Source of the DNA: Microbispora oryzae
GTDB taxonomy: Bacteria; Actinomycetota; Actinomycetes; Streptosporangiales; Streptosporangiaceae
Direction of reading: 5' to 3'
Assembly (NCBI RefSeq): GCF_017896165.1
Contig: NZ_JAFCNB010000002.1
Span: 372,001 to 436,000 of the forward strand
DNA length: 64,000 bases
The notes under the pieces were generated by a model, which did not search any database, was not told the origin of the DNA, and worked only from the letters and a program-made list of their open reading frames with translations. The position numbers were made by a program, and so were the translations under genes. Below, in pieces: positions 16,406 through 25,058 of this stretch (positions within the stretch are counted from its first letter, which is position 1; every line of letters starts with the position of its first letter).

Positions 16406-18178
16406 TCAGATACGGATGGCCGCCCTGCGCACCTTGCCGGAGGCGGTGCGCGGCAGCCGGGGACTGACCTGCACGGAGTGCACCCGCAGGTCCTCTGTCA
16501 CGTGCGCGTCGACGTGGGCGAGCAGCTCCCGTTCGAGCTCCGGGCCGCCGTCGCCGGGGCGGACCAGCTCCACGACGGCGTGCGGGACGGCGCCGCCGAC
16601 CGGGTGCGGCCGCGGCACGACGGCCGCGTCGGCCACGGCGGGGTGCCGGCGCAGCACGGCCTCCAGCTCGTACGGCGAGACACGGCGGTCGAAGGACTTG
16701 AACACGTCGTCCCGGCGGCCGTGGATGCGGATCCAGCCGTCCTCGCTCCGCTCGCCCATGTCCCCGGTGCGGTAGTAGCCGCCGCCGGGCGCCGTCACGC
16801 CGCCGTCCGCGGCGAGGTAGCCGCGCATCACACCGGCGGGCCGCGGGGTGAGCTCCACGCACACCTCGCCGGCGTCTCCCGCCTCACCGGTCTCCGGATC
16901 GCGGAGGGTGATGTCATATCCCGGCAGCGGCCTGCCCAGCCATCCGGGACGGCGGCCGAGGCCCGGCGAGGTGCCGATGAGCCCGGTGGTCTCGGTCTGC
17001 CCGTATCCGTCGCGTACGGCGACGCCCCATGCCCGCTCGACCGCCTCGGCCACGCGACCGTCCAGCGGCTCGCCCGCGCTGAGCGCCTCGCGCAGCCGCG
17101 GCCGTGCCGGGAACGGGCCGGGGCCACCATGAGCGGGCAGCGGGTCCAGCAGGGCCGGGAGCATCGCCCGCCAGGTGCTCGGGGGCGCGCAGAACGTCGT
17201 CACCTCGTGGTGGGCGAGCAGCCAGGGCAGGCGCTCGGCCGGGACGGGGCCGGGGGGCAGCGCGACGACGGCGGCCTCGGCGTTCCACGGCACGAACAGG
17301 CTGCTCCACGAGTGCTTGGCCCAGCCCGGCGCCGAGACGTTCAGGTGCCGGTCGCCGGGCGTCAGGCCGGACCAGTACAGGCCCGACAGGTGCCCGACGG
17401 GGTAGCTGACGTGCGTGTGGGCGACCAGCTTCGGCGCCGAGGTCGTGCCCGAGGTGAAGTAGCAGAACGCGACGTCGTCCGCGGGCGTCGGCTCGGCGGG
17501 CACGAACCGCCCGGGGTGGGCCGCCCCTTCGTCGTACCGGAGCCAGCCGTCCACCGGCTCGCCCACGGCGATCCGCGCCCCGCCTCCCGCCCGCACCGGG
17601 AACAGGTGGGTCAGCCACGACGCGCAGACGACGTGCCGCACGCCGCCGCGCTCGACGCGGTCCGCCGCCTCGGGCGGGGTCAGGCTCGTGTACGTCGGGA
17701 TCACCACCGCGCCGATCTTCAGGCAGGCCAGGATGACCTCCCACAGCTCCCGCCGCTGGTCGAGCGCGATCAGCACCCGGTCGCGGCGCCGGACGCCGAG
17801 GGCGCACAGCCACGCCGCCACCGCGTCGGAGCCGCGCGACAGCTCGGCGTAGCTCACCTCGGTGGCGCCGCCCGCGCCGTCCAGGAGGATCAGGGCGGGG
17901 GCGTCGTTGCCGGCGGCGATCACGTCGAACCACTCCAGCGCCCAGTTGAAGTGGGCCGGGCGCGGCCAGTCGAACCGCGCGCGGGCCGCGTCGATGTCGT
18001 CGCGGTGTTCGAGCAGCACGTCACGCGCCGCCCGGAACGCGGCGTGGGCGGGGGTCCGGCGTGGACCCCAGTAGGCGTCGTCCGGCGCGGTCCACGGTGC
18101 GGTGTCCGGCCCCGTCTCCCATACCGGCCCCGAAACGGGCGCCGCCACGGGCCCCGACCAGGTGTCCCATGCGGTCAC
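16406..18178 (-). CDS. AMP-dependent acyl-CoA synthetase/ligase (medium-chain or aryl acid type)
   Basis: A 590-residue ANL-superfamily ligase. It has FNWALEWFDVIA near the N-terminus as in acetyl-CoA and medium-chain (ACSM-like) synthetases, the P-loop CYFTSGTTSAPKLVAHTH, GYGQTETTG, YYRTGDMGERSEDGW and the catalytic Lys in LPRTASGKVRR. It would activate a carboxylic acid as adenylate and then CoA thioester. The GTG start overlaps the stop of the mutase/FAD gene (GTGA at 18175-18178), so translation is coupled. It may activate the acid made by the upstream mutase/FAD protein or an acyl starter for the NRPS; the substrate is not readable. Confidence 0.88.
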   Translation of the reverse strand: MTAWDTWSGPVAAPVSGPVWETGPDTAPWTAPDDAYWGPRRTPAHAAFRAARDVLLEHRDDIDAARARFDWPRPAHFNWALEWFDVIAAGNDAPALILLDGAGGATEVSYAELSRGSDAVAAWLCALGVRRRDRVLIALDQRRELWEVILACLKIGAVVIPTYTSLTPPEAADRVERGGVRHVVCASWLTHLFPVRAGGGARIAVGEPVDGWLRYDEGAAHPGRFVPAEPTPADDVAFCYFTSGTTSAPKLVAHTHVSYPVGHLSGLYWSGLTPGDRHLNVSAPGWAKHSWSSLFVPWNAEAAVVALPPGPVPAERLPWLLAHHEVTTFCAPPSTWRAMLPALLDPLPAHGGPGPFPARPRLREALSAGEPLDGRVAEAVERAWGVAVRDGYGQTETTGLIGTSPGLGRRPGWLGRPLPGYDITLRDPETGEAGDAGEVCVELTPRPAGVMRGYLAADGGVTAPGGGYYRTGDMGERSEDGWIRIHGRRDDVFKSFDRRVSPYELEAVLRRHPAVADAAVVPRPHPVGGAVPHAVVELVRPGDGGPELERELLAHVDAHVTEDLRVHSVQVSPRLPRTASGKVRRAAIRI

Positions 18179-21100
18179 AGCAACTCACCCGCCCTCTCCG
18201 CCTTGTCTGCCCTGTCCGCCCTGTCCGTCGCGGGAAGACCGCTCATCAGTCCGGCCGCGATGGCGTCCGCGTCGCGCACGAACTCACCCCACGAACCGGG
18301 CCGGCCGCTGCCGACCTGGGTGAACCAGCGCGTGTGCTCGGTCGGGATGCCCAGGACGTGCAGGCCCGTCTCCGGCCGGCCGTCGCGGCGTACGGGATGG
18401 AAGGGGGCGCCGGTGACGGCCACGCCCCCCGTCTCGAACCGCTCGTCGCCGTGGGTGTTCACGTAGCCCGTCCACAGGCCCGCCTCGCGCAGCCGCGACG
18501 GCAGCGGCGCGAGGTCGCGGTCCAGGTGAGGCGCGGGGATCCGGGCGTCGATCATGGCGTCGAGCTCGATCCGCGCCCCCTCCACCTGCGGCGAGACGGC
18601 CGTGAACCGGCCGCTCGCCGGGTCGGCGTCGAAGGTGACCGACGGCCCGACCACCACCAGGACGCCGCTCTCGATCAGCGCCCTCGTCTGCCGCAGCCGC
18701 AGCAGCGGCGGCCCGGCGGCGAGGAAGGAGGCCAGCGGCGTGAACCACGACAGGAAGTCGCCCCGGTGCGAACCGGGCGTCAGCCCGGCGTAGTCGACCG
18801 CGAGGCGCAGCACGCCCCGGGTGTCCCGGAGCACGTCGCAGGCCGCCTTCACCGGACCGTCGACGTTGCCCTGCTCGGCGTGGCGCAGGTCGTCGTCGAT
18901 CAGGTCGAGCAGCGCCGCCGTGAACTCCTCGCGTCCGGCGAACCCGCGGCCCGCGAACGGCCGGCTGAGCGCGTCCAGGTCCAGCCGGGGCAGGTCGGCC
19001 ACGCCGAAGTGGGCCGCCAGCGACTCGATCGACGCGGGATCGGCCGCCGCCTCGGCGGCGAACCGCTCGGCCACGTCCTCCCCGAACCGCCCGCGGATCT
19101 CCGTCGCGTAGTAGACGAGTTCCATCTCGGCGGTCAGCAGCGGCAGCACCTCCGCGCGGAAGTCGATCCTGCCCGCGCGGCGCAGCGCGCGGACCCGGTC
19201 CGCGGTGAACACCCGCGGCCGGTACGCATACCTGCTGGGCTTCTGGTTGCGCCCCCGGGCCGGGATCGGGACGCCGCTGCGCGACCCGGCCACGATGACC
19301 GGCTCGGCTCCCGAGGGGAGGTAGCGGAGCGCGCCGCCGTCCTCCTCGAACCGGCCGCCCCTGCCGATGGTGAGCGCGACCATCACGTCGTAGAACGACA
19401 GGCCGAGGCCGAGCACGCCGACCTTCGCGCCGGCCGGCACCCGGTCGAGCGGCATGTCGGAGGCCGAGTCGCCGCGGATGTAGAGCAACTCGGGCCGGTC
19501 GGCGGCGAAGTCGGCGAGGCGCTGCTGGGCCGAGTCAAGACTGGGGCGGGGATGGCCCGTCACGAGAACCACCCGGTCGGCCCGCAGCGACTCGCCGTCC
19601 GCGGCGCGCAACAGGTAGCCGCCCTGATCCGGCACGAGGTCCACGACCTCGGTCCGGCGGCGGACGAGGGTCACCCGGGGCGGCAGCGACCGTTCGACGG
19701 TGTCGAGCAGGAAGCGCAGGTAGCGGCCGTAGAGGGGGCGCGGCGCGTAGCCGTTCGGGCCGGGGCAGGCGGGGTCGGTCTCCTGCCACCACTGGGCGAG
19801 CGACGGCCCCGCGCCGGGCCGGGCGGGCCCGCCGTCGGGCGGCCCGGAGAACATGGTCACCTCACCGGCCACCGTGTTCATCAGGAACCACGGCGGCTGG
19901 TCGGTGCGCCAGATCCGGCCGCAGCCGACCTCCACCGGGTCGTACAGGTGGATCTCCACCGGGCCGTCGGGCGGGTCGGCGATCAGCCGGGCGGCCAGCC
20001 GTTCGAGTACGGCCAGGCCCCGGGGCCCGCTGCCGACCACCGCCACCCGGTACGGCCGGTCGGCGGGCAGCGCGCGCGGCGTACGCTCCCGCAGCGCGGC
20101 GCGGTCGTGCCCGTCGGCGGTGAACCGCAGCATCGACAGCAGCCGGTGGGCGCCGATCCGGCCGTCGGATCGGGCCGGCGCGGGCAGCGGCAGGCGACCC
20201 GTGTGGGCCCAGCGCAGCCGCCCGTCGTCGTCGATCCGGGTCCGGGTCAGGCCGAGGTTGTCGCGGTGCAGACAGAACGGCACGTCCAGCACGCCGGCCG
20301 CGAAGGCGCGGACCAGGGCCTTGCCGACGTCGCCGCCGTCGGCGACCGCGGCGACCAGGGCGCGCGCCTCGTCGAGCAGCTCCGAGCAGTCCGCATCGGC
20401 GGCCCAGGGGACGGCCGAGACCGTCCGGGTCGCCAGGTCGGCCACGCGCGCGGCCCGCTCGAGTGCCGCGATGTTCTCCGGCACCGTCGGGATGCGGTCC
20501 GCCTCGACCGCGGTCTTGACGATCAGCCGCTCGGCCCCGCCGCGGACCGCCAGCTCGGCGCTCGCGTCGAGCAGCCGCCCCGCCCCGCCCGCGGTGCGCG
20601 GGAACACCCCCATGTACGTGTAGAGGACGACGTGCCAGTCCACGTGGGACGGCAGCACCTCACCGGCCAGCAGCCGCAGCGCCGCCAGGGCCTCGACGTC
20701 CTGCACCGGGTTGGTCTGCTGGGCGTAGCTCAGCGAGACCGTGGGGATGCCGCGCTGGGCGAAGAAGAGCCCCTCCAGCACGCTGAGCGCGATCAGCAGG
20801 GACGGCGGGCACAACTGTCCCAGCATGCACCCGCCGAAGGTCTCCAGATGGGCCCGCGCGCCGCGCTCCCCGGCGCCGTCCGCCAGCTCGACGACGGCCG
20901 CGTCCCAGTTGCGCACCGACTCGGCGAGCGGGGTGCGTCCGTACGGCAGGCAGTAGGAGACGGGTCCGCCCTCGCTCGCGGTGAGCCCGGCCATGATGGC
21001 CGTGCGGAAGATGGCGCGCGGGTTGGCCGAGCCGTGCCGCACCTGCACGGGGATCGGCTCCGCGCCCGGCGTCCGGTCGTCCACCGCGTACGCCGCGACG

Positions 21101-21372
21101 GCCTCGGTCAGGTGGGCGCCGTGCGCGACGATCGGGTAGCCGTTGAGCGGGTGGCCCGCGCCCAGCGCGCGGCGGGCGCCGACATGGTCGCCCACTCTGG
21201 TGTAGCTGTCCAGCGTGATCGTGCCGATGGTGGTCGCCCGCGCCCGCGCGACGGCGCGCAGCCCGAGCGCCATCTCCTCGGGGGCCGCGAAGCCCATCCG
21301 GGGCTGGACGACCAGCTTGCCGGCCTCTTTCGCGCGCCTGACGTGTTCCTGGAGGTCCGGTGTCCCGCTCAT
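18175..21372 (-). CDS. Glutamate mutase epsilon subunit fused to FAD/NAD(P)-binding protein
   Basis: A 1065-residue fusion. Residues 1-435 match the epsilon chain of B12-dependent glutamate (methylaspartate) mutase: AKEAGKLVVQPRMGFA, ITLDSYTRVG, FGGCMLGQLCPPSLL, LSYAQQTNPVQD and YTYMGVFPR. Residues 440-1065 form a flavoprotein with the dinucleotide motif AVVGSGPRGLAVLERL (about 444-459), a second nucleotide site at GVLGLGLSFYDVMVAL and many features of FAD/NAD(P)-binding PF13454-type proteins. The partner sigma chain is encoded just upstream with a 4-nt ATGA overlap. The mutase part would interconvert glutamate and 3-methylaspartate or a related acid; the FAD part might oxidise the product. 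The fusion is unusual compared with separate mutase subunits. Confidence 0.87.
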   Translation of the reverse strand: MSGTPDLQEHVRRAKEAGKLVVQPRMGFAAPEEMALGLRAVARARATTIGTITLDSYTRVGDHVGARRALGAGHPLNGYPIVAHGAHLTEAVAAYAVDDRTPGAEPIPVQVRHGSANPRAIFRTAIMAGLTASEGGPVSYCLPYGRTPLAESVRNWDAAVVELADGAGERGARAHLETFGGCMLGQLCPPSLLIALSVLEGLFFAQRGIPTVSLSYAQQTNPVQDVEALAALRLLAGEVLPSHVDWHVVLYTYMGVFPRTAGGAGRLLDASAELAVRGGAERLIVKTAVEADRIPTVPENIAALERAARVADLATRTVSAVPWAADADCSELLDEARALVAAVADGGDVGKALVRAFAAGVLDVPFCLHRDNLGLTRTRIDDDGRLRWAHTGRLPLPAPARSDGRIGAHRLLSMLRFTADGHDRAALRERTPRALPADRPYRVAVVGSGPRGLAVLERLAARLIADPPDGPVEIHLYDPVEVGCGRIWRTDQPPWFLMNTVAGEVTMFSGPPDGGPARPGAGPSLAQWWQETDPACPGPNGYAPRPLYGRYLRFLLDTVERSLPPRVTLVRRRTEVVDLVPDQGGYLLRAADGESLRADRVVLVTGHPRPSLDSAQQRLADFAADRPELLYIRGDSASDMPLDRVPAGAKVGVLGLGLSFYDVMVALTIGRGGRFEEDGGALRYLPSGAEPVIVAGSRSGVPIPARGRNQKPSRYAYRPRVFTADRVRALRRAGRIDFRAEVLPLLTAEMELVYYATEIRGRFGEDVAERFAAEAAADPASIESLAAHFGVADLPRLDLDALSRPFAGRGFAGREEFTAALLDLIDDDLRHAEQGNVDGPVKAACDVLRDTRGVLRLAVDYAGLTPGSHRGDFLSWFTPLASFLAAGPPLLRLRQTRALIESGVLVVVGPSVTFDADPASGRFTAVSPQVEGARIELDAMIDARIPAPHLDRDLAPLPSRLREAGLWTGYVNTHGDERFETGGVAVTGAPFHPVRRDGRPETGLHVLGIPTEHTRWFTQVGSGRPGSWGEFVRDADAIAAGLMSGLPATDRADRADKAERAGELL

Positions 21373-21833
21373 GCCACGCGCTCGGGTGTCCGCCGACCGG
21401 CAGTGCCGGTGGCCGCCAGCAGTTCGAGCTGGGCGGGCAGTTCGTCCGCGTCCGCCGAGTCGGTGTAGACGGCGTCGAAACCCGCCTCGATCAGCGCGTG
21501 CACCTTGTCGCGGTCGCCCGCGCCGCGGATGCCGAGCTTGCCCCCGATGACGGCCGGGACGGAACACGTCAGGGGATCGGCGCGCAGCCGGCGCACCACG
21601 CGGGCGCCGTCGAGATGGCCGTGACCGTTGACGGTGCTGATCACGACCAGGTCGGGGGCGTGCTCGCGCACCGCGTCGAGCAGCACCTCGTCCGGGACGC
21701 ACGGCCCGAGGTTGACGACCTCGAAGCCGTGCTCCTCCAGCAGCAGCTGCAGGAAGACGAGGTTCCACGTGTGCGAGTCGGACGACACCGTGGACAGCAC
21801 TACTTTTCGGGCGCGCTCCTGTAGGGCGGTCAT
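21369..21833 (-). CDS. Glutamate mutase sigma subunit, cobalamin-binding
   Basis: A 154-residue B12-binding protein, the small chain of a glutamate mutase-type enzyme. The base-off His is in SSDSHTWNLVF, which corresponds to the DxHxxG motif except that the last Gly is Asn. The second motif is VISTVNGHG (SxL read as STV) and the third is VIGGKLGI. The ATG at 21833 follows AAGGAG. It overlaps the epsilon/FAD gene by 4 nt, fitting a stoichiometric complex. Similar pairs supply 3-methylaspartate in some lipopeptide clusters such as friulimicin. Confidence 0.9.
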   Translation of the reverse strand: MTALQERARKVVLSTVSSDSHTWNLVFLQLLLEEHGFEVVNLGPCVPDEVLLDAVREHAPDLVVISTVNGHGHLDGARVVRRLRADPLTCSVPAVIGGKLGIRGAGDRDKVHALIEAGFDAVYTDSADADELPAQLELLAATGTAGRRTPERVA

Positions 21834-21891
21834 CGCGGACTCCTTGCTGTTGCGCGGCGCTGTTGCGCGGTGGAGGGGAGGGAGGGGGGCG

Positions 21892-22542
21892 TCAGGCCCT
21901 GGCGCGTTCGTTCGGCACCTCGACGGCCAGCGCGTCGTGGCCGGTCAGCTCGCGGTGCTCGCGGAGCACGGTGATCAGGTCGACCATCCGGTTGAGCATC
22001 CGGGTGATCATCTCCATGCCCTCCTCGTCCTCCAGGACCTCGCCGACCTGGTTGCCGAAGGCGACGGAGGGAAAGCCGAACCCGGCGACGATCATGCGGT
22101 TCAGCAGCGCGTTGAGGACCAGGTTGGAGAAGGTCTCCACGTGGCCGTACCGCCGGCCGGTGACGATGACGCCGGCGACCTTGTTGGTGAGGCGCCGGTC
22201 GAACCGGAGATATCCGGTGCCGGAGCGCTCGATGAACGCGGGCATCAGCGGGGCGGCGCTGTAGCCGTGGATGGGCGTCGCGTAGATGATGCCGTCCGCG
22301 GCCACCATGCGCTCGACCACACCGGCGACGTCGTCGCGGACCTCGCAGGGCGTGGTGCGGAAGTTGCAGTCGCCGCAGGGGCCGCACGGCGTCATCGTGA
22401 GCTCCCAGAGCCGGACGACCTCCAGCTCGGCGCCACGCATGGCGAGCAGGCGCCTGGCGTAGTCGAGGATGACGGTGTTGTTGCCGTCCTTGCGCTCCGA
22501 GGCGTTGATGGCGAGGATCTTGATGGGCTGGGTGACGCTCAC
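21892..22542 (-). CDS. Iron-sulfur flavoprotein (Isf-like, flavodoxin fold)
   Basis: A 216-residue NADPH-FMN reductase-type protein. It has the phosphate loop INASERKDGNNTVIL and a compact cysteine cluster CGPCGDCNFRTTPC (about residues 53-66, C-x2-C-x2-C-x6-C), which in archaeal and bacterial Isf proteins holds a 4Fe-4S cluster next to FMN. It should carry electrons, possibly for the neighbouring mutase/FAD protein or the P450. The GTG at 22542 has a strong GGAGG site. It lies between the SARP gene (86 nt upstream) and the mutase genes (58 nt downstream) on the same strand. Confidence 0.88.
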   Translation of the reverse strand: MSVTQPIKILAINASERKDGNNTVILDYARRLLAMRGAELEVVRLWELTMTPCGPCGDCNFRTTPCEVRDDVAGVVERMVAADGIIYATPIHGYSAAPLMPAFIERSGTGYLRFDRRLTNKVAGVIVTGRRYGHVETFSNLVLNALLNRMIVAGFGFPSVAFGNQVGEVLEDEEGMEMITRMLNRMVDLITVLREHRELTGHDALAVEVPNERARA

Positions 22543-22628
22543 GTGCTCCTCCTTCTCTCCGATGACGGCGCCCCGATGGCGGCGCGCTCAGACGGGGTGT
22601 GTACGGCGGGTGAGGTGTGTGCCGGAAA

Positions 22629-23438
22629 TCAGGCGGCGGACGAGCGCAGCCGGCCCTGCATGGCGTTGGCGAGGATGCGGGCGGTCTCGGCGGTGGGCTC
22701 CAGGTTGAGTTCCTCGCCCAGCCTGCGGACGCACAGCTCGTGCCAGCTCCGGACGCGGTCCAGCTCACCGAGCCGGCCGTGCGCGATCATCAGCGCCTGG
22801 TACGTCTCCTCCTGGTAGCGGTCGATCGCCAGGGCCTGGCGCGACCACTCGATGACCTCCGGGTAGTCGTTCCGCGCCAGGGCCTGACCGCGCAGGTAGG
22901 TCAGCGCGCGCAGCGCCAGCGACCGGTACCACTCGCGCTGCTCGTACACCCAGTCGGCGGTCTCCCCGGCGAGGTAGTCGCCGCGGTGCAGCGCGGCGAC
23001 CCGCCGGTAGCGCGCTGCGGCGGTCTCGTGGTCGCCCCGCAGCTCGGCGACGCGGCCGGCGGAGAACGACGCCTGCAGTTCCTCGGCGTCGACCCAGACG
23101 TCCTCGGCCCGCAGGACGTAGCCGAAGTCCTGGTGCTCGATCCGCGCGGGCGCCCCGCTCTCCAGCAGCATCCGCCGCAGCGCGTGCGCGGCCACCTTGA
23201 GCGAGCTGGAGCCCGGCGACCACTCCTGGTCCGGCCACAGCACCTCGTACAGCGTGTCGCGCAGCACCACACGCCCGCGGTTCACGAGCAGATACTGGAA
23301 CAGGCTGCGCGCCTTGCCGGCGTGCCACCGTCGTACCGGGGCGCCGTGCAACTGGACGGAGAACGCCCCCATGCAGTGCACCTCGAGAGCTGCGCCGGCT
23401 GACCGCACGGACGTCGTCGTTGCTCTCGGTGATGACAT
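22629..23438 (-). CDS. SARP-family transcriptional activator (pathway-specific regulator)
   Basis: A 269-residue regulator with an OmpR-like winged helix (about residues 18-110: LEVHCMGAFSVQLHG, WHAGKARSLFQYLLVNRGRVV, LYEVLWPD, SSLKVAAHALRRML) followed by a bacterial transcriptional activation domain (BTAD) of helical repeats to about 255. There is no ATPase or sensor extension, so this is a short SARP of the ActII-ORF4 kind. SARPs bind heptamer repeats 8 bp upstream of the -10; six such sites occur in this window before cluster genes. It is probably the first gene of the leftward operon that follows. The ATG at 23438 has a GGGAAGGGG site. Confidence 0.92.
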   Translation of the reverse strand: MSSPRATTTSVRSAGAALEVHCMGAFSVQLHGAPVRRWHAGKARSLFQYLLVNRGRVVLRDTLYEVLWPDQEWSPGSSSLKVAAHALRRMLLESGAPARIEHQDFGYVLRAEDVWVDAEELQASFSAGRVAELRGDHETAAARYRRVAALHRGDYLAGETADWVYEQREWYRSLALRALTYLRGQALARNDYPEVIEWSRQALAIDRYQEETYQALMIAHGRLGELDRVRSWHELCVRRLGEELNLEPTAETARILANAMQGRLRSSAA

Positions 23439-23914
23439 GCGCAGCCCCTTCCCTCTCGTAATTGCTGTTGAGATCCCTGCGAGCGCCGATCGGCGTCACA
23501 TTTGTCACGGTTGATGGCCAAGTTAGGGGTTGCACAGGGGCCCCTCAAGGTAGGCACGACCCCACCGCGCGACTTCGACCCGAAGGTGTCATCGGGGGGG
23601 TATACGTAGGTAGTAGTACCTGGAAACAGCGTGAGACGCCGGTATGGCGAGCGCCCCCACCGGCGATTGAATGGCGGTAAACAGGCGTCCGGCCTGCGGC
23701 TGCTTCTCCCCGGTCAGCGCGCCGAAAACGTTTGCGGCACCCATTCGGTCACCCGTAATGGGGGGTTCATATATTGAGATGAATCACGCACTGACAAACG
23801 GTAAAGAGCATAGTGATCCTGACCTGGCGTTTTATCCAACTCTGGGGGTATATGGCAGCTACTATTTAGCCGGAGCGCTATGTCGGTCCGATCGGCCTAC
23901 CCTTGGGGGGTTCC
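23439..23914. promoter_or_regulatory. Long AT-richer divergent control region between SARP and histidine kinase genes
   Basis: 476 bp without a credible gene. Base composition is lower in GC than the surroundings, mainly 23740-23890. I see a direct repeat GTCAC at 23495-23499 and 23504-23508, and two similar G-tract/TATA motifs, GGGGGTATAC (near 23595) and GGGGGTATAT (near 23845). No SARP-type repeat pair is present, so the SARP gene itself appears to be controlled by other factors, perhaps the adjacent two-component system. Confidence 0.55.
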
Positions 23915-25039
23915 ATGGGGGATCGCGCGTCGGATACGCCTGTGGCGCTGCCCGAGTCCGCCCTGCAGGAGGTGCTCTGCGCGTACGAATCGCTGCTCGC
24001 ACGTGAGGACAGCGAGGCGATGTACGGCGGAGTCACCATGGCGATGCTGCTGACCCGGGCGGCGGCACTGGTGCGAGTGGTCGCGGACCAGTACCTCCGC
24101 ATGAACGCGAACGGCATGGGCCCGGGTGGCATGGGTCCGGACGGCATGGGCGCCGCCGTGGAGGCGGGCGCCGCCGCGAGCTACGAGGCGGCGGGGCCGG
24201 GGACGCTGTCGGGGCTGGAGGTGGTGCACACCCGGGAGTCGCTCCGTGCCGCGCGGGCGCTCTTCCAGGCGGCGCTGCCCGTGTTGCTGCGCGAGCTGCC
24301 CGGCGGCGACCTGCCGCACAACCAGGTCGCCATCGCCGGCCTGCTGCACCGCCTGATCATGGAGTGGCTGGGTGAGGACACCGGCAACTACCTGAGCTAC
24401 CTGCTCCGCAAGGCGAACAACGCGCGGATCGAGGAGCGTCACCAGATGGCGCGCGAGCTGCACGACCGCATCGCGCACACGATGAGCATCGCCCTGCAGA
24501 GCATCGAGCTGCACGAGGTGTACGCCCAGACCGACCCGGCGCGGGCCAAGGCGAAGCTGCGCGACGCCCGGTCGTATGTGAGAGAGGTGCTCGACAGCGT
24601 CCGGCGGATGTCGGTCGAGCTGCGGGAGACGGCCTTCGAGCACGGCCTCGGCGAGGCGGTGGCGGAGTATCTGCGCACCGAGGTGCCGGCGCACGTGCGG
24701 ATCGAGTTCTCCTGCGACGAGCACTTCCCGGTGCCGCCCGAGATCGCCGAGGAGGTCTATCTCGTGGTGCGGGAGGCCATCCACAACTCGCTGCTGCACG
24801 GCTCGCCCACCGAGCTGAGCGTGGGCCTGACCGTGACCGACGTGATGCTGAGCGCGACCGTGCGCGACGACGGCACGGGCTTCAACGTGCGGCAGACGGC
24901 ACGCAGGCGCTCCGGCGTCGGCCTGACCTCGATGCGGGAGCGGGTGGAGCTGCTCGGCGGGCGGTTCGTGCTGAAGAGCGGGACCGGCCAGGGCACCACC
25001 GTGGAGGCGCACATCCCGTTCCTGAGGGGGTTGCTGTGA
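23915..25039 (+). CDS. NarL-type histidine kinase, soluble
   Basis: A 374-residue sensor kinase of the HisKA_3 group: the phospho-acceptor is in ARELHDRIAHTMSIALQS (about residue 190) and the ATPase has EAIHNSLLHG, DDGTGFN and SGVGLTSMRERVELLGG. There is no membrane segment, so it senses something inside the cell through the N-terminal 170 residues, which I do not recognise; these include a Met/Gly/Pro repeat around residues 70-85. The ATG at 23915 is preceded by GGGGGG. The response regulator gene follows after 19 nt. Its place beside the SARP gene suggests cluster control. Confidence 0.9.
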   Translation: MGDRASDTPVALPESALQEVLCAYESLLAREDSEAMYGGVTMAMLLTRAAALVRVVADQYLRMNANGMGPGGMGPDGMGAAVEAGAAASYEAAGPGTLSGLEVVHTRESLRAARALFQAALPVLLRELPGGDLPHNQVAIAGLLHRLIMEWLGEDTGNYLSYLLRKANNARIEERHQMARELHDRIAHTMSIALQSIELHEVYAQTDPARAKAKLRDARSYVREVLDSVRRMSVELRETAFEHGLGEAVAEYLRTEVPAHVRIEFSCDEHFPVPPEIAEEVYLVVREAIHNSLLHGSPTELSVGLTVTDVMLSATVRDDGTGFNVRQTARRRSGVGLTSMRERVELLGGRFVLKSGTGQGTTVEAHIPFLRGLL

Positions 25040-25058
25040 ATGTCCCAAGGGGGTCGCT

